The notes: generated by a model from the sequence alone, not told the origin. Numbered from the stretch's first letter, positions 14,038 to 24,153 are shown. The stretch is 64,000 nucleotides of DNA from Anaerostipes hadrus ATCC 29173 = JCM 17467 (GCF_030296915.1 NZ_AP028031.1:1979501-2043500), one strand, 5' to 3'. A program made the numbers and translations.

Positions 14038-14691
14038 TTATCGTGTCTCCAAAAATGTCAGCTCTTTCTTGCCATTTGCATCCTTTGGATAGGCTTTTAC
14101 ATAAGCTTTTGCATAACGATATGCTGTATCAAAATCAAACATGGATTCATACGCACTGATCCTAGCGAATAAAACTTCCTTCTTATTCTCAAGCTCCTTC
14201 TGTTTTAATGCTCTCTCGATCACTTTTAGCCCTTGTGTATACTTCTCCTGCTTTGCTAACACCGCATATTTTGTACAATAGATCTCTCCATCGTCTGGAT
14301 GCTCTTTTATTCCCTGATCACATACATCTATTGCTTTGTTTAGCTTCTTCTGCTGGGCAAGGCAATATGCTTTCAAAGAATATGCCCTGCTTTCTCCATG
14401 ATCGATCAGCTCATCATAGATCTCTATGGCTTTCCCATACTCTCCCATCTGATAAAGAGCCTCTCCTTCGTAGAATAAAACATCTTTCTTTTGCTTTGTG
14501 AAAATGAGAGTGAATTTCCCTGCTGCATGGTCAAATTGTTCGTATGCTTTCTGATATTCTTTCTTATCAAGATATGTAATTCCTTCGCTTGCTGTCATTC
14601 TTTGGCTGATATATCCAAATCCGCAAAAAGCAGCCAGTGCGATCAGGACAACTATAACTGCTGTAATGATTCCTTTTCCTTTACTGTTCAT
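14038..14691 (-). CDS. Membrane-anchored TPR-repeat protein
   Basis: 217 residues from the ATG that follows GCAGGAGAAAGATT; the longer frame MQSRRKI overlaps this ribosome site. One N-terminal helix (IITAVIVVLIALAAFCGFGYI) anchors an extracytoplasmic or cytoplasmic tail of tetratricopeptide-type helix pairs: GITYLDKKEYQKAYEQFDHA, LFYEGEALYQMGEYGKAIEI, SRAYSLKAYCLAQQKKLNKA and later repeats to the end. TPR proteins act as binding scaffolds; the partner is unknown. It lies downstream of the two secreted metallo-hydrolase genes, with a 97-bp gap, so a link to envelope work is possible. Confidence 0.75.
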   Translation of the reverse strand: MNSKGKGIITAVIVVLIALAAFCGFGYISQRMTASEGITYLDKKEYQKAYEQFDHAAGKFTLIFTKQKKDVLFYEGEALYQMGEYGKAIEIYDELIDHGESRAYSLKAYCLAQQKKLNKAIDVCDQGIKEHPDDGEIYCTKYAVLAKQEKYTQGLKVIERALKQKELENKKEVLFARISAYESMFDFDTAYRYAKAYVKAYPKDANGKKELTFLETR

Positions 14692-14788
14692 AATCTTTCT
14701 CCTGCTTTGCATTTTTAATTCTTCTGCCTCTTAGTATAACAAATTCTCTTTTCGCATACAAGCTAAGCCTTCCTATATCTTTCTTCCA

Positions 14789-16552
14789 TTATTTTGTAAT
14801 ATAGAATCCAGAACTCTTTCGCTGTGTGATATTTCCACATTTATCGATAAATCTTGCATAGATACTCACTTTTTTGTTCTTCTTTTTATAGGTTATCTTA
14901 TTCGCCGTTTTCCATCGATATTTGGATGCTTTTTTGCCTTTTGGCACGATCTTATATTGTGTCTTTGATTTCCCGCTGATTCCATAGGATGCTGAAAATA
15001 CAAATTTGGCTGACTTTTTGATTTTTTTATTGTAAGACGTTTTTGTTGACGTTTTCAATGTCTTGATTCCTGATCTGTTAACCTTGATCTTCGTCTTTGT
15101 TGGTGCTTTTTTATCTACTGCGATTCCTGGAAGCTGCATCTCATCTATCCCTGCATCTGTGACAAACCTCACATAGACCCTGCCTATCATGCCGTCTTTG
15201 AGCGTTAATGTCGTACCGGTTTTGTATGGTACACTTCCTTTGGAAGTTCCTTTTTTCACAAATTTGTACTGAATCTGTTTTAGATTTGTGAAGCTTTTTG
15301 CCTGTGCTGAAATCCTGATCTTGATGTTTTTTCTCTCATAATGCTGATATGCTGCTGAGGCATCGGAACGAAGTGGTGTCATTTTCTTCTTTGTATTTGC
15401 CTGCACTGTAACTTTCTGCATCAAAGGGGTACGCTTCTGTTTCACTACATATCCCGCATGACTTGGTACATTACCACCTTTTTGTGCTGACACACTTAGA
15501 TTCTTACCATCGGACGATACTACGATCGTTCCTTTATCTGATGTCTGATAAACATCCATTCCTGACAGATCACGAAGTACATTGCTCTCTGGTGTCTGAT
15601 TTACATTTTTATATCCATTACTGATGATCGCAATACTTGCACCTGTTCGATCGATCAGATACTTATGATCCGAATCGTATACATAACGACCTTTCGGTTT
15701 ATCCTGCAAACGAACATCCTGATATCCATGATGTGGCTGCTTTAATACCTGTGCACTTAAATCGTAACCTCTGGCTACAATCTTTTTGATCGTTTCCTGC
15801 TGTGCATCGCCTGTCATTAAAAATGAATTACTGCCATAAACAATCCTCGTCACTATCGAATATTTATTTACCTGTCTTGTATTTAAATTGGGGGCATCCT
15901 GTGCTCTTCCATATCTATAGGTATTATCTAACGGACCATAAAAGGTCATTACCGCTTCGCCTAATTTTACGGATGTTCCGGCCTGTGGCACAACATACTG
16001 GATATGCAATGATGCATCTTTGTATGAATTCCTCTTCTCTAGTTTCTTCTTGAATGTCTGATACGTCTGTGTATCAAATGCTGTCCATCGGGCTGTTTCT
16101 TCTGTTTGCTTTTCTTTATCTTCGCTGCTTTCCAGATATTCAAACTCCAATGGATTCCCATAAATCGTATCGATCGTAATATTCTTATCTTCTAGTATCT
16201 TCTTCATTCCACCGATATGATCTCCGTGTGGATGAGTTAGAACAACAAATTCCAGATGCTTTACTCCATGATCCAGCAAATACTGATGCACACGGTCTGA
16301 TACATCGATCGTATCGTGATCTGTTGTCTCATAAGAATAAGCCCCAGAATCAATCAGAGCATACTTCGCGTTTTCTCCTTCTCCATATTGAAGCAAAGCT
16401 CCATCAGCGGCCCCCACATCGATAAAATGAACCTTAAATGTCTGTGCTGCATTAACTTTGATCGTTTGACCTCCCGATACGTGCAAAACAGTGATGCCTG
16501 TAAGCATCACTGTCAGCAGTACCGCTATGATCTTCTTTGTAAAATATTTCAT
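14789..16552 (-). CDS. Secreted ComEC-like metallo-beta-lactamase-fold hydrolase, paralogue 1
   Basis: 587 residues with an N-terminal signal peptide (KKIIAVLLTVMLTGITVLHVSG). Residues about 40-370 are an MBL-fold domain like the C-terminal domain of ComEC: VHFIDVGAADGALLQYG, the metal-binding HPHGDHIGG (near 106), FLMTGDAQ, LKQPHHGYQD and AIISNGYKN. The C-terminal 200 residues hold two lysine-rich Ig-like repeats (IQYKFVKKGTSKGSVPYKTG and TQYKIVPKGKKASKYRWKTA) linked by VDKKAPTKTKIKVNRSGIKT. The substrate is unknown; extracellular nucleic acid or a wall phosphodiester are possibilities. It is 24 bp downstream of a close paralogue. Confidence 0.8.
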   Translation of the reverse strand: MKYFTKKIIAVLLTVMLTGITVLHVSGGQTIKVNAAQTFKVHFIDVGAADGALLQYGEGENAKYALIDSGAYSYETTDHDTIDVSDRVHQYLLDHGVKHLEFVVLTHPHGDHIGGMKKILEDKNITIDTIYGNPLEFEYLESSEDKEKQTEETARWTAFDTQTYQTFKKKLEKRNSYKDASLHIQYVVPQAGTSVKLGEAVMTFYGPLDNTYRYGRAQDAPNLNTRQVNKYSIVTRIVYGSNSFLMTGDAQQETIKKIVARGYDLSAQVLKQPHHGYQDVRLQDKPKGRYVYDSDHKYLIDRTGASIAIISNGYKNVNQTPESNVLRDLSGMDVYQTSDKGTIVVSSDGKNLSVSAQKGGNVPSHAGYVVKQKRTPLMQKVTVQANTKKKMTPLRSDASAAYQHYERKNIKIRISAQAKSFTNLKQIQYKFVKKGTSKGSVPYKTGTTLTLKDGMIGRVYVRFVTDAGIDEMQLPGIAVDKKAPTKTKIKVNRSGIKTLKTSTKTSYNKKIKKSAKFVFSASYGISGKSKTQYKIVPKGKKASKYRWKTANKITYKKKNKKVSIYARFIDKCGNITQRKSSGFYITK

Positions 16553-16576
16553 ACTTCCATCCTAGCGTTTTCTTTG

Positions 16577-18352
16577 TTATTTCTTAGTTACGTAAAATCC
16601 GTTTGTCTTCTTTGTTGTGATATTTCCAGATTTATCAATATATCTTACATATAAACGAACTTTTTTATTTCTTTTCTTATAAGTTACACTATTTGCTGTT
16701 TTCCATTTGTACTTGGAAGCTTTTTTTCCTCTTGGTACAAACTTATACTGTGTCATGGATTTTCCACTGGTTCCATAATTTGCACTAAACGTAAATTTGA
16801 CAGACTTCTTGATTCGTTTACTGTAAGTGTTCTTTGCAGATGTTGACAGTGTTTTGATCCCTGACTTATTCGCTTTGATCTTCACACTGGTTGGTGCTTT
16901 CGTATCAACTGTAAATCCAGGAAGTTTGATCTCTGTTGATCCTAATGGTGTATTATATCTTACATAAAACCTTCCACAATTTCCATTTTTGACTGTATAG
17001 GAACTTCCTGTCTTATATGCTATGGTTTTATTATTCACACCTTTTGGCACAAACTTATATTCAATGCTTGTCAATTTTGTAAATCCTTGAGCTGCTCCTG
17101 AAAATCTTACAGTAATATTCTTCTTTTCATAACGATCATAAGTATTCGCAGCACCCACACTCGTTGCTGTCAATGGCTTTGTTGTGTTTGCTGTGATATT
17201 CATGGATTTCATCACTGGAGATGATGTTTCATCATCACTTTCTTTTCCTTTGACACTTGGCTGGTTATCTCCTTTCTCTGTCTGGATAGATAACTGTGAG
17301 CCATCTGATGTTATAATGATCGTTCCACGGTCTCCTGTCTCATAGACATCTAATTTTGATAAGTCTCTTAAGACTTTTGTATATGGAACACCACCTGTAT
17401 TCATGTATCCATTACTGATGATCGCAATACTAGCCTGTGATGCATCGATCACTGTTTTATGATCAGAATACTGGTAGCCATTGGCTAACTCTTCTTCTGT
17501 GACATCCTGAAATCCATGATGTGGCTCCTTGAGCACCTGTGCTGTCAGATCATATCCCTTCGCGATGATCTTCTCGATCGTTTCTTTCTGAGCATCTCCG
17601 GTCATTAAGAAAGAGTTGCTTCCGTAAACGATCTTTGTAACGATAGAATATTTATTTTCCTGTCTTGTATTCAAATCAACCGTTCTACCATATTGATAAT
17701 CATTCTCTAATGGACCATAGAATGTCATTTTTGCTTCTCCAAGACTAATTGTTTCTCCTGCAGTTGGCACTACATAATCTACTTTTAGATTTTCTTTCTC
17801 TGTTTTGTCTTCTGCTTCTTCGGCAAGTTTATTTCTTGCTTCTAAAGCAGCTTTAAAATTCTTGTATATTTTGGTATCAAATTCTGTCCAATTTGTTTCA
17901 TCTGAAGACTGCTTGCTCTTATCCTCGCTGCTTTCCAAGTACTGAATATTCAGATCATTCCCATAAATCTTATCGATCTTGATCGTTGTATCAGAAAGAA
18001 TCTTCTCCATACCTCCAATATGATCCTGATGAGGATGTGTCAGAAGTATAAATTCCAGATGTTTTACTCCCATCTTATTTAAATATTCATAGACTGGTGT
18101 CTTTGTGGTATCAATCGTCGTATCCTTTGTATTATGATACTGGTTTGCTCCTGTATCGATCAATGCATACTTTGCTTCTGTTCCTTCTCCATACTGTAAT
18201 AACGCAGCATCTGCACATCCGACATCAATAAAATGAATCTTAAATGTCTGTGCTGCTTTTGCCGTATGCATTCCATGCCCAGTTACAACTGTTGTGCAGA
18301 CCAATATCCATGCCAGAAAGCACACTGCAAGTTTCCTTATAATGTTCCTCAT
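16577..18352 (-). CDS. Secreted ComEC-like metallo-beta-lactamase-fold hydrolase, paralogue 2
   Basis: 591 residues, the same architecture as the gene downstream: signal peptide (LAVCFLAWILVCTTVVTGHG), MBL domain with VHFIDVG-like IHFIDVGCADAALLQYG, HPHQDHIGG near residue 106, LMTGDAQ and LKEPHHGFQD, then two Lys-rich repeats with VDTKAPTSVKIKANKSGIKT. An extra charged insertion (EAEDKTEKENLK) and a linker rich in Asp/Ser (GKESDDETSSP) distinguish it. One metal-site neighbour differs (HPHQ versus HPHG). It has its own promoter and probably carries both genes on one transcript. The pair arose by tandem duplication. Confidence 0.8.
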   Translation of the reverse strand: MRNIIRKLAVCFLAWILVCTTVVTGHGMHTAKAAQTFKIHFIDVGCADAALLQYGEGTEAKYALIDTGANQYHNTKDTTIDTTKTPVYEYLNKMGVKHLEFILLTHPHQDHIGGMEKILSDTTIKIDKIYGNDLNIQYLESSEDKSKQSSDETNWTEFDTKIYKNFKAALEARNKLAEEAEDKTEKENLKVDYVVPTAGETISLGEAKMTFYGPLENDYQYGRTVDLNTRQENKYSIVTKIVYGSNSFLMTGDAQKETIEKIIAKGYDLTAQVLKEPHHGFQDVTEEELANGYQYSDHKTVIDASQASIAIISNGYMNTGGVPYTKVLRDLSKLDVYETGDRGTIIITSDGSQLSIQTEKGDNQPSVKGKESDDETSSPVMKSMNITANTTKPLTATSVGAANTYDRYEKKNITVRFSGAAQGFTKLTSIEYKFVPKGVNNKTIAYKTGSSYTVKNGNCGRFYVRYNTPLGSTEIKLPGFTVDTKAPTSVKIKANKSGIKTLSTSAKNTYSKRIKKSVKFTFSANYGTSGKSMTQYKFVPRGKKASKYKWKTANSVTYKKRNKKVRLYVRYIDKSGNITTKKTNGFYVTKK

Positions 18353-18410
18353 TTGTTACTCCCTTTCTTTGTTTTTCATCTTTATTCTTGATATTTCTTT
18401 TTATATCCGA

Positions 18411-18439
18411 ATTTTAACACATTCTTAATATTTTTGCAA
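18411..18439 (-). promoter_or_regulatory. Promoter of the secreted hydrolase pair
   Basis: TTGCAA (18434-18439), 17-bp spacer, TAAAAT (18411-18416) on the minus strand, about 60 bp before the ATG. Confidence 0.7.
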
Positions 18440-18478
18440 TTTTTTTGAAATATTTTATCATCTCTTTTTACATGAATA

Positions 18479-18511
18479 AAGGAAGAGTTCCTTCTTTGGG
18501 AACTCTTCCTC
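18479..18511 (-). terminator. Terminator of glgP
   Basis: GGAAGAGTTCC(C) and its complement form an 11-bp stem around AAAGAA, followed by TTTATT on the minus strand. The tail is weak, but the stem is strong and lies 45 bp past the stop codon. Confidence 0.75.
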
Positions 18512-18556
18512 TTAACTTATCATATTCAATATTATATTTCAAGACTCTGTATAAGA

Positions 18557-21013
18557 CTATCTGATCTTATCTAAGTGCCAGATATCATCAACATATTCCT
18601 GAATTGTACGGTCAGATGAGAACTTGCCACATCCTGCTGTGTTGGTCATCGCCATCTTAGCCCATCCTTTTGTATCTCTATATGCTTCTTCTACTTTCTT
18701 CTGAGCTTCTGCATATGAACGGAAGTCTTTTAAGATGAAGTACATATCTGCCTGGCTTCCTGTATCACCAAATAACAGACTCTGGTACAGATCTTTGTAA
18801 AGTTCTGGATCACCATTTGCATATGTTCCATCTACTAACTGATCTAAGACTTCATGGATGTCTTTATCATTCTGGTAAATCTCATATGGATGATATCCAC
18901 CGTTATTCTCATAATTGATAACTTCTTCTGAGCTCATACCGAAGATAAATGCATTCTCAGCTCCAACTTCATCAACGATCTCTACATTCGCTCCATCCAT
19001 TGTTCCAAGTGTTGGTGCACCATTTAACATGAACTTCATGTTACCTGTTCCTGATGCTTCTTTGGATGCTGTTGAAATCTGTTCGCTGACATCTGCTGCC
19101 GCAAAGATCCATTCTGCATTAGATACACGATAATCTTCAATAAATACAACCTTTAACTTACCTTTAATGGATGCATCATTATTTACTTTATCAGCTACAG
19201 AGTTGATCAGTTTGATCGTCTGTTTTGCACGAAGGTATCCAGCTGCTGCCTTAGCACCAAAAATAAATGTTCTTGGATAGAACTTCATATTTGGATTCTT
19301 CTTTAACTGATTATACAGATACATCACATGTAAAATATTCATCAGCTGACGTTTGTATTCATGAAGTCGTTTTACCTGTACATCAAAGATGGATGTTGGA
19401 TCAACTTCTACGCCATTGTGTTCTAAGATATATTTTGCAAGACGTTTTTTATTCTGCAGTTTGATATCCATAAATTCTTTCTGAGCTTTTGGATCATCCA
19501 CATATTTCTTCAGTCCTGACATTAAAGAAAGGTCTGTTGCCCATGTGTCTGTTCCAAGTTTCTTTGTTACCCAATTTGCAAGTAATGGGTTTCCATGCAT
19601 TAAGAAACGTCTCTGTGTGATTCCATTTGTCTTGTTGTTGAATTTCTCTGGCATCATCTGATAGAAATCTTTTAATTCCTGATTCTTTAAGATTTCTGTA
19701 TGAAGTTTTGCAACACCATTGACAGAATATCCTGCTGCGATCGCCATATGTGCCATACGTACCTGTCCATCCCAAAGGATCGCCATCTTCTTGACTTTCT
19801 CTTCGTTTCCTGGATACATCTCACGGATCTTGTTTACGAAACGACGGTCGATTTCTTCTACGATCTGGTATACTCTAGGAAGTAATTTTGAGAATAAGTC
19901 GATTGGCCATTTCTCTAACGCTTCTGCCATAATCGTATGATTTGTGTATGCACAAGTCTTTGTTGTAACTTCCCATGCTTCATCCCATCCAAGACCTTCT
20001 TCATCCATTAAGATTCTCATAAGTTCTGCAACAGATACTGTTGGATGAGTATCGTTCATCTGGATCGTCATCTTCTCGTAAAGTTTTGTAATGTCATCGT
20101 GGTTTTTCTTATATTTGGCTACTGCTGCCTGTAAACTTGCAGATACAAAGAAATACTGCTGTTTTAAACGAAGCTCTTTTCCTTCGTAGTGATTATCGTT
20201 TGGATATAATACTTCTACGATGTTCTTTGCAAGGTTCTTCTGTTCTACTGCTTTGTCATATTCACCTTTATCAAAAGAATCCAGCTGGAAGTCAGTGATC
20301 GCTTCTGCATCCCAGATCCTTAATGTATTAACGATATGATTTCCATATCCTACGATCGGATAGTCAAATGGAACTGCCATAACTGACTGATAGTTCTCCT
20401 GAATGAAGTTGGTTCTTCCAGTTGCTTCATCATATTCTGTACGGATATTTCCACCGAAACGTACTTCTTTGGCATATTCCGGACGTTTTAATTCAAATGG
20501 ATTTCCATTCTTTAACCATTCATCTGGTACTTCTATCTGATATCCGTCTTTGATCTTCTGTTTGAACATTCCGTATTGATAGCGGATTCCACATCCATAG
20601 GCTGCATATCCAAGTGTTGCCAATGAATCAAGGAAACATGCTGCTAATCTTCCAAGACCACCATTACCAAGTGCTGGGTCTGGTTCCTGGTCTTCAACGG
20701 CATTCAGATCTACGCCTAATTCATCGAGTGCTTCTTTCACTTCTCCATACATACTCATATTAATGAGGTTATTTCCAAGTGCTCTTCCCATCAGGAATTC
20801 CATGGACATATAATATAAAATCTTTGGGTCTTTCTCTTCGTAGGTCTTCTGAGTATCCATCCAGTCCTCAATGATCCACTCTTTTAGGGCATAAGCCACA
20901 GCCTGATAAATCTGCTGCTGGGATGCATTATTAAGCTCAACTCTGAACTGAGTCTTTAGATTATTGAGTACTTCCTGTTTAAACAGTTTCTTATCAAATC
21001 TTTCTGTTTTCAT
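18557..21013 (-). CDS. glgP: Glycogen/starch phosphorylase (GT35)
   Basis: 818 residues, full length. Releases glucose-1-phosphate from the non-reducing ends of glycogen or other alpha-1,4-glucans in the cytoplasm. Family blocks: YYMSMEFLMGRALGNNLIN, EDQEPDPALGNGGLGRLAAC, GYGIRY-like GCGIRYQYGMF, NDTHPTVSVAELMRILMDEE, and the pyridoxal-phosphate lysine in EASGTGNMKFMLNGA (near residue 660). A second phosphorylase lies at the right edge of the window. The gene stands alone between the secreted hydrolases and the subtilase. Confidence 0.97.
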   Translation of the reverse strand: MKTERFDKKLFKQEVLNNLKTQFRVELNNASQQQIYQAVAYALKEWIIEDWMDTQKTYEEKDPKILYYMSMEFLMGRALGNNLINMSMYGEVKEALDELGVDLNAVEDQEPDPALGNGGLGRLAACFLDSLATLGYAAYGCGIRYQYGMFKQKIKDGYQIEVPDEWLKNGNPFELKRPEYAKEVRFGGNIRTEYDEATGRTNFIQENYQSVMAVPFDYPIVGYGNHIVNTLRIWDAEAITDFQLDSFDKGEYDKAVEQKNLAKNIVEVLYPNDNHYEGKELRLKQQYFFVSASLQAAVAKYKKNHDDITKLYEKMTIQMNDTHPTVSVAELMRILMDEEGLGWDEAWEVTTKTCAYTNHTIMAEALEKWPIDLFSKLLPRVYQIVEEIDRRFVNKIREMYPGNEEKVKKMAILWDGQVRMAHMAIAAGYSVNGVAKLHTEILKNQELKDFYQMMPEKFNNKTNGITQRRFLMHGNPLLANWVTKKLGTDTWATDLSLMSGLKKYVDDPKAQKEFMDIKLQNKKRLAKYILEHNGVEVDPTSIFDVQVKRLHEYKRQLMNILHVMYLYNQLKKNPNMKFYPRTFIFGAKAAAGYLRAKQTIKLINSVADKVNNDASIKGKLKVVFIEDYRVSNAEWIFAAADVSEQISTASKEASGTGNMKFMLNGAPTLGTMDGANVEIVDEVGAENAFIFGMSSEEVINYENNGGYHPYEIYQNDKDIHEVLDQLVDGTYANGDPELYKDLYQSLLFGDTGSQADMYFILKDFRSYAEAQKKVEEAYRDTKGWAKMAMTNTAGCGKFSSDRTIQEYVDDIWHLDKIR

Positions 21014-21124
21014 GATTGTCTCTTCCCCTTTCGTATTCCCAGTGTGTTATTAATTTTATCATATAAATTGGAAATATGATACAAAAATTACAAATATCAT
21101 TTGTATTTTTTTTCGTAAGTTCTT

Positions 21125-22825
21125 CTATTTATACAAACTAGCTGCCACGCATAATTTTCCATATCCAATTTCATTGTTTGGATAGTCCAAAAATCCATTC
21201 ATTTTCCTTGCACCTTTATGAAAATAAGCTTTGATCCGCTCTCCATACAAATAAGGATCATTTTTTCTTATGATCCCCCATTCCATCAAAAGAGCTGCCG
21301 CTCCTGTGACAAATGGCGTTGCCATTGACGTCCCGGACAAACTGTTTTCACCGCCTCCCGGTGCTGCTGCCAAAATTCCAACTCCAGGTGCCACAAGATC
21401 TGGTTTCTTTACACCATATCTTTGATCACCCCGCCCCGAAAAATCTGCATAGGACTGATATCTGACATCATACGCACCTGCTGAGATCACATTTTCTGCA
21501 GTTGATGGGATTGTTAAAGTAAACTCTTTATCTGGCTCTAAAAATCTAGTTTCCTGATTACTTCCTAAGGATACCGGAAGCCACATCTGATATTCCCCAT
21601 TTCTGATATTTCGTGGAATCAATGTAAGATTCCATTGTCCACTCTCTATATGATTCCCTTCCTGCACAATAAAACTAAGGAATATTTCCTGCCTTACATT
21701 GTACGGTGTTGGATAACCATTGTATACAAACACGATCGTATTTTCATATGAATATTGTGACTTTCCCTGTTGATCTGTGATCTCATAAGATATTCCCGAT
21801 GGAGATTCCAGCTGTATTCTTAACTCATCCACGAAATCTTTCCATATCTGGAGATTTAGATTCTGCTCAAATGGTGCAATATCCAATAAGATTTTTTGTT
21901 CTTCTTTGATCAGCTTTCCTTGTTTATGCTTTCCACTATTTCCCTCATTTCCTGTTCCAATGCAGATCGTACATTTCCATTGCTGTGCGATCTGTGATAT
22001 AAATCTTTCTAACAAGGAATTTCCTCTGTGATCTCCATAATTATGTCCATAACTGATATTGACCGCAACCGGCCGTCCTGCCTGTGATGCTTCATTGATC
22101 ACATATTGTAATGCTGTCATCAATTGTGTCGTCCTTGGGAAACCTTTTTCTCTCGTATCTCCCAATTTCACAACGATCAGTTCTGCCTCTGGTGCAACCC
22201 CGTTTATCCCGGCACAGATTGAAGCTACATGTGTTCCATGCCCAGATCGATCTCTGCTCCGAAAATCGTATCTTCCACTTTCTGAGTGCAATACTTTATT
22301 AATTTCTTCTTTTGTATAGAGATTTCCGTTAAGAAATGGTTTAGGCGGACTTCCTTTGACCGTTTGATCCCATAGTGCATAAATCTTAGTATCTCCATTT
22401 TCATCTATAAAATCCGGGTGAAAAATATCAATCCCTGTATCGATCACAGCGACAAAAACACCTCTTCCAGTCAATGAAAGAGGTGGATTCTTGACCGACA
22501 ACATACAAGATGCGGCTATCGATGGCTGTCGACTTAATAATAGATTTTTCGGTTTTTCTATATAAATAACTTGTTCATTTGCCCCAAATGCTTCCAACTC
22601 GTCTTCTTTTATATAGGCGATCGCATAACCCATACTCAACGGTTCGATCCTCGTTGTGTCTGACCATCTGATCGTATCAAGTGTGCCTGCGTAGCGAAAT
22701 ATGATCTCCCACTGATCCGTTTCTTTATCGTATCCTGCATCTAAATCCTTGGACCTCTCCCGTTCTTCTTCGCTAAGATCCAGAGCAAGATTTAATTGAT
22801 TTTCAAACTTTTCATCCTGTTCCAT
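21125..22825 (-). CDS. S8 subtilisin-family peptidase, CspB-like
   Basis: 566 residues from the ATG of MEQDEKFENQ; a longer TTG start without ribosome site is possible. The triad is complete: Asp in VAVIDTGID (about 129), His in SGHGTHVAS (about 196) and Ser in SGTSMATPF (about 500), with the oxyanion Asn in GTGNEGNSG. A long beta-rich insertion (about 320-450) lies between the His and Ser regions, and there is an N-terminal prodomain-like stretch but no signal peptide. This layout resembles Csp proteases of clostridial spores and their many cytoplasmic relatives in Lachnospiraceae. A spore role cannot be shown here; no sporulation gene is adjacent. Confidence 0.85.
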   Translation of the reverse strand: MEQDEKFENQLNLALDLSEEERERSKDLDAGYDKETDQWEIIFRYAGTLDTIRWSDTTRIEPLSMGYAIAYIKEDELEAFGANEQVIYIEKPKNLLLSRQPSIAASCMLSVKNPPLSLTGRGVFVAVIDTGIDIFHPDFIDENGDTKIYALWDQTVKGSPPKPFLNGNLYTKEEINKVLHSESGRYDFRSRDRSGHGTHVASICAGINGVAPEAELIVVKLGDTREKGFPRTTQLMTALQYVINEASQAGRPVAVNISYGHNYGDHRGNSLLERFISQIAQQWKCTICIGTGNEGNSGKHKQGKLIKEEQKILLDIAPFEQNLNLQIWKDFVDELRIQLESPSGISYEITDQQGKSQYSYENTIVFVYNGYPTPYNVRQEIFLSFIVQEGNHIESGQWNLTLIPRNIRNGEYQMWLPVSLGSNQETRFLEPDKEFTLTIPSTAENVISAGAYDVRYQSYADFSGRGDQRYGVKKPDLVAPGVGILAAAPGGGENSLSGTSMATPFVTGAAALLMEWGIIRKNDPYLYGERIKAYFHKGARKMNGFLDYPNNEIGYGKLCVAASLYK

Positions 22826-22891
22826 ACGATACCTGCACACTTTTGTTTTTCTTATCTTATGCAAAATCTGTGGGGTTTATTCTCAGATTGC

Positions 22892-23344
22892 TCATATCTC
22901 TTTTTTGCAGTATTTCCATACGGATGCACAAATTCCGTAAACAGAAGATGCTGTCATGATTCCTGCCGCAACCGCCACTGCGATCAGCAATGTTTTTTGC
23001 CCATATAAGTAAAATAAATGCCACTGTTTTGCTAATACATAATTCATCGTATAGTATAAATTTCCACCTGGTACTAATGGAATGATTCCCGTGATCAAAA
23101 ATACTGTTACAGGAGTCTTTAAGATCCTTGCCATTGTTTCTGCATAGATCGTCGCAACTGCGGCCGCTGCCAGGTTCGCCACAAATGTACTTGGCATCTC
23201 ATTCCACACGATAAGGTAGGCGATCCATGATACCATCCCAGAAATCCCAGCCATACAAAGTTTCTTCCCTCGAAGGTTATAAAGTACTGCAAATCCAAAA
23301 CTTCCAACAAAACTTGCCAGTACCTGTATGATCTCTGCTTTCAT
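22892..23344 (-). CDS. Threonine/serine exporter family, small subunit (YjjB/ThrE C-terminal type)
   Basis: 150 residues, four or five hydrophobic helices, matching the C-terminal half of ThrE: FVGSFGFAVLYNLRGKKLCMAG, WIAYLIVW, TVFLITGIIPLVPGGNLYYTMNYVL. Together with the upstream protein it should form a two-part inner-membrane exporter for threonine, serine or small carboxylates (the YjjP/YjjB type). The ATG directly follows the stop of the partner, so translation is coupled. Confidence 0.85.
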   Translation of the reverse strand: MKAEIIQVLASFVGSFGFAVLYNLRGKKLCMAGISGMVSWIAYLIVWNEMPSTFVANLAAAAVATIYAETMARILKTPVTVFLITGIIPLVPGGNLYYTMNYVLAKQWHLFYLYGQKTLLIAVAVAAGIMTASSVYGICASVWKYCKKEI

Positions 23345-24103
23345 TTATAACACACCTCCTAAGAACATCAATGCCATAAAAGAACCTGCTGCAAGGAATA
23401 CAGCTAACAATATCGATTCACAGACTCTTAAGATTCCTGACATCATGTCTCCACCGATCATATCCCGAAGTGCATTAACAAATGCAACTCCAGGAACCAA
23501 CAGCATGATATTACCGATGATGATCTTTCCATAATCCTCCGTCAGTCCGAATTTTGCACTGATATATGCAAATGCTGCAACAAAAAATGATAATAGAAAG
23601 TTTAATACCATTTCGTTGGGTGCTAAGATCTTAATATATCTTGCAAGAACCGCGACAAATGCCCCTGCGATCATTGCTATGATCCCTTCTGTAATGCCAC
23701 CTCCATAAAATGAAGTCCATGCTGCTGCAATGACCGCTGATGTAAGAACTTCCTCTGTAAAAACGACGACTTTTCCCTTTTTAATCTCTGAAATCTTTCG
23801 TTTTACTTCCTCTTCTTCCGGAAGTTCTTTGCACATATATCTTGATAACTGATTTAACTCATCCAGTTTGGTAAAGTCTGTCTTATATGACCTGATACGC
23901 TTTGTCTGCGTTAAGATTTCTCCTTTTTCATCTTCGATCGTTGTTACAATACTTGATGTGATAGAAAATACATTGGCTTCTTTTGCTCCATACGCCTTGC
24001 AGATTCTTGAAATCGTATCTTCTACCCTTGAAACACCTGCTCCTGACACTAGCATGCATTCTCCGATCTCCATTGCGTATTTTAATACTTTTTTCATTTC
24101 CAT
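23345..24103 (-). CDS. Threonine/serine exporter family, large subunit (YjjP/DUF1212 type)
   Basis: 252 residues. Residues 1-110 are the soluble N-terminal half typical of the family (AMEIGECMLVSGAGVSRVEDTISRIC, NVFSITSSIVTTIEDEKG, RIRSYKTDFTKLDELNQLSR), then five helices including VVFTEEVLTSAVIAAAWTSFYGG and IIIGNIMLLVPGVAFVNALRD. Partner of the small subunit immediately downstream. The substrate is not set by the sequence. GGAGATAGATGTT precedes the ATG. Confidence 0.88.
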   Translation of the reverse strand: MEMKKVLKYAMEIGECMLVSGAGVSRVEDTISRICKAYGAKEANVFSITSSIVTTIEDEKGEILTQTKRIRSYKTDFTKLDELNQLSRYMCKELPEEEEVKRKISEIKKGKVVVFTEEVLTSAVIAAAWTSFYGGGITEGIIAMIAGAFVAVLARYIKILAPNEMVLNFLLSFFVAAFAYISAKFGLTEDYGKIIIGNIMLLVPGVAFVNALRDMIGGDMMSGILRVCESILLAVFLAAGSFMALMFLGGVL

Positions 24104-24153
24104 AACATCTATCTCCTGCTATCTATTGTATCGAAATTGACTGTATTGTAACA

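Noticed and set aside
19494..19775. Minus-strand 93-residue frame within glgP
   Set aside because: It is a shifted shadow of the phosphorylase coding sequence with no family similarity.
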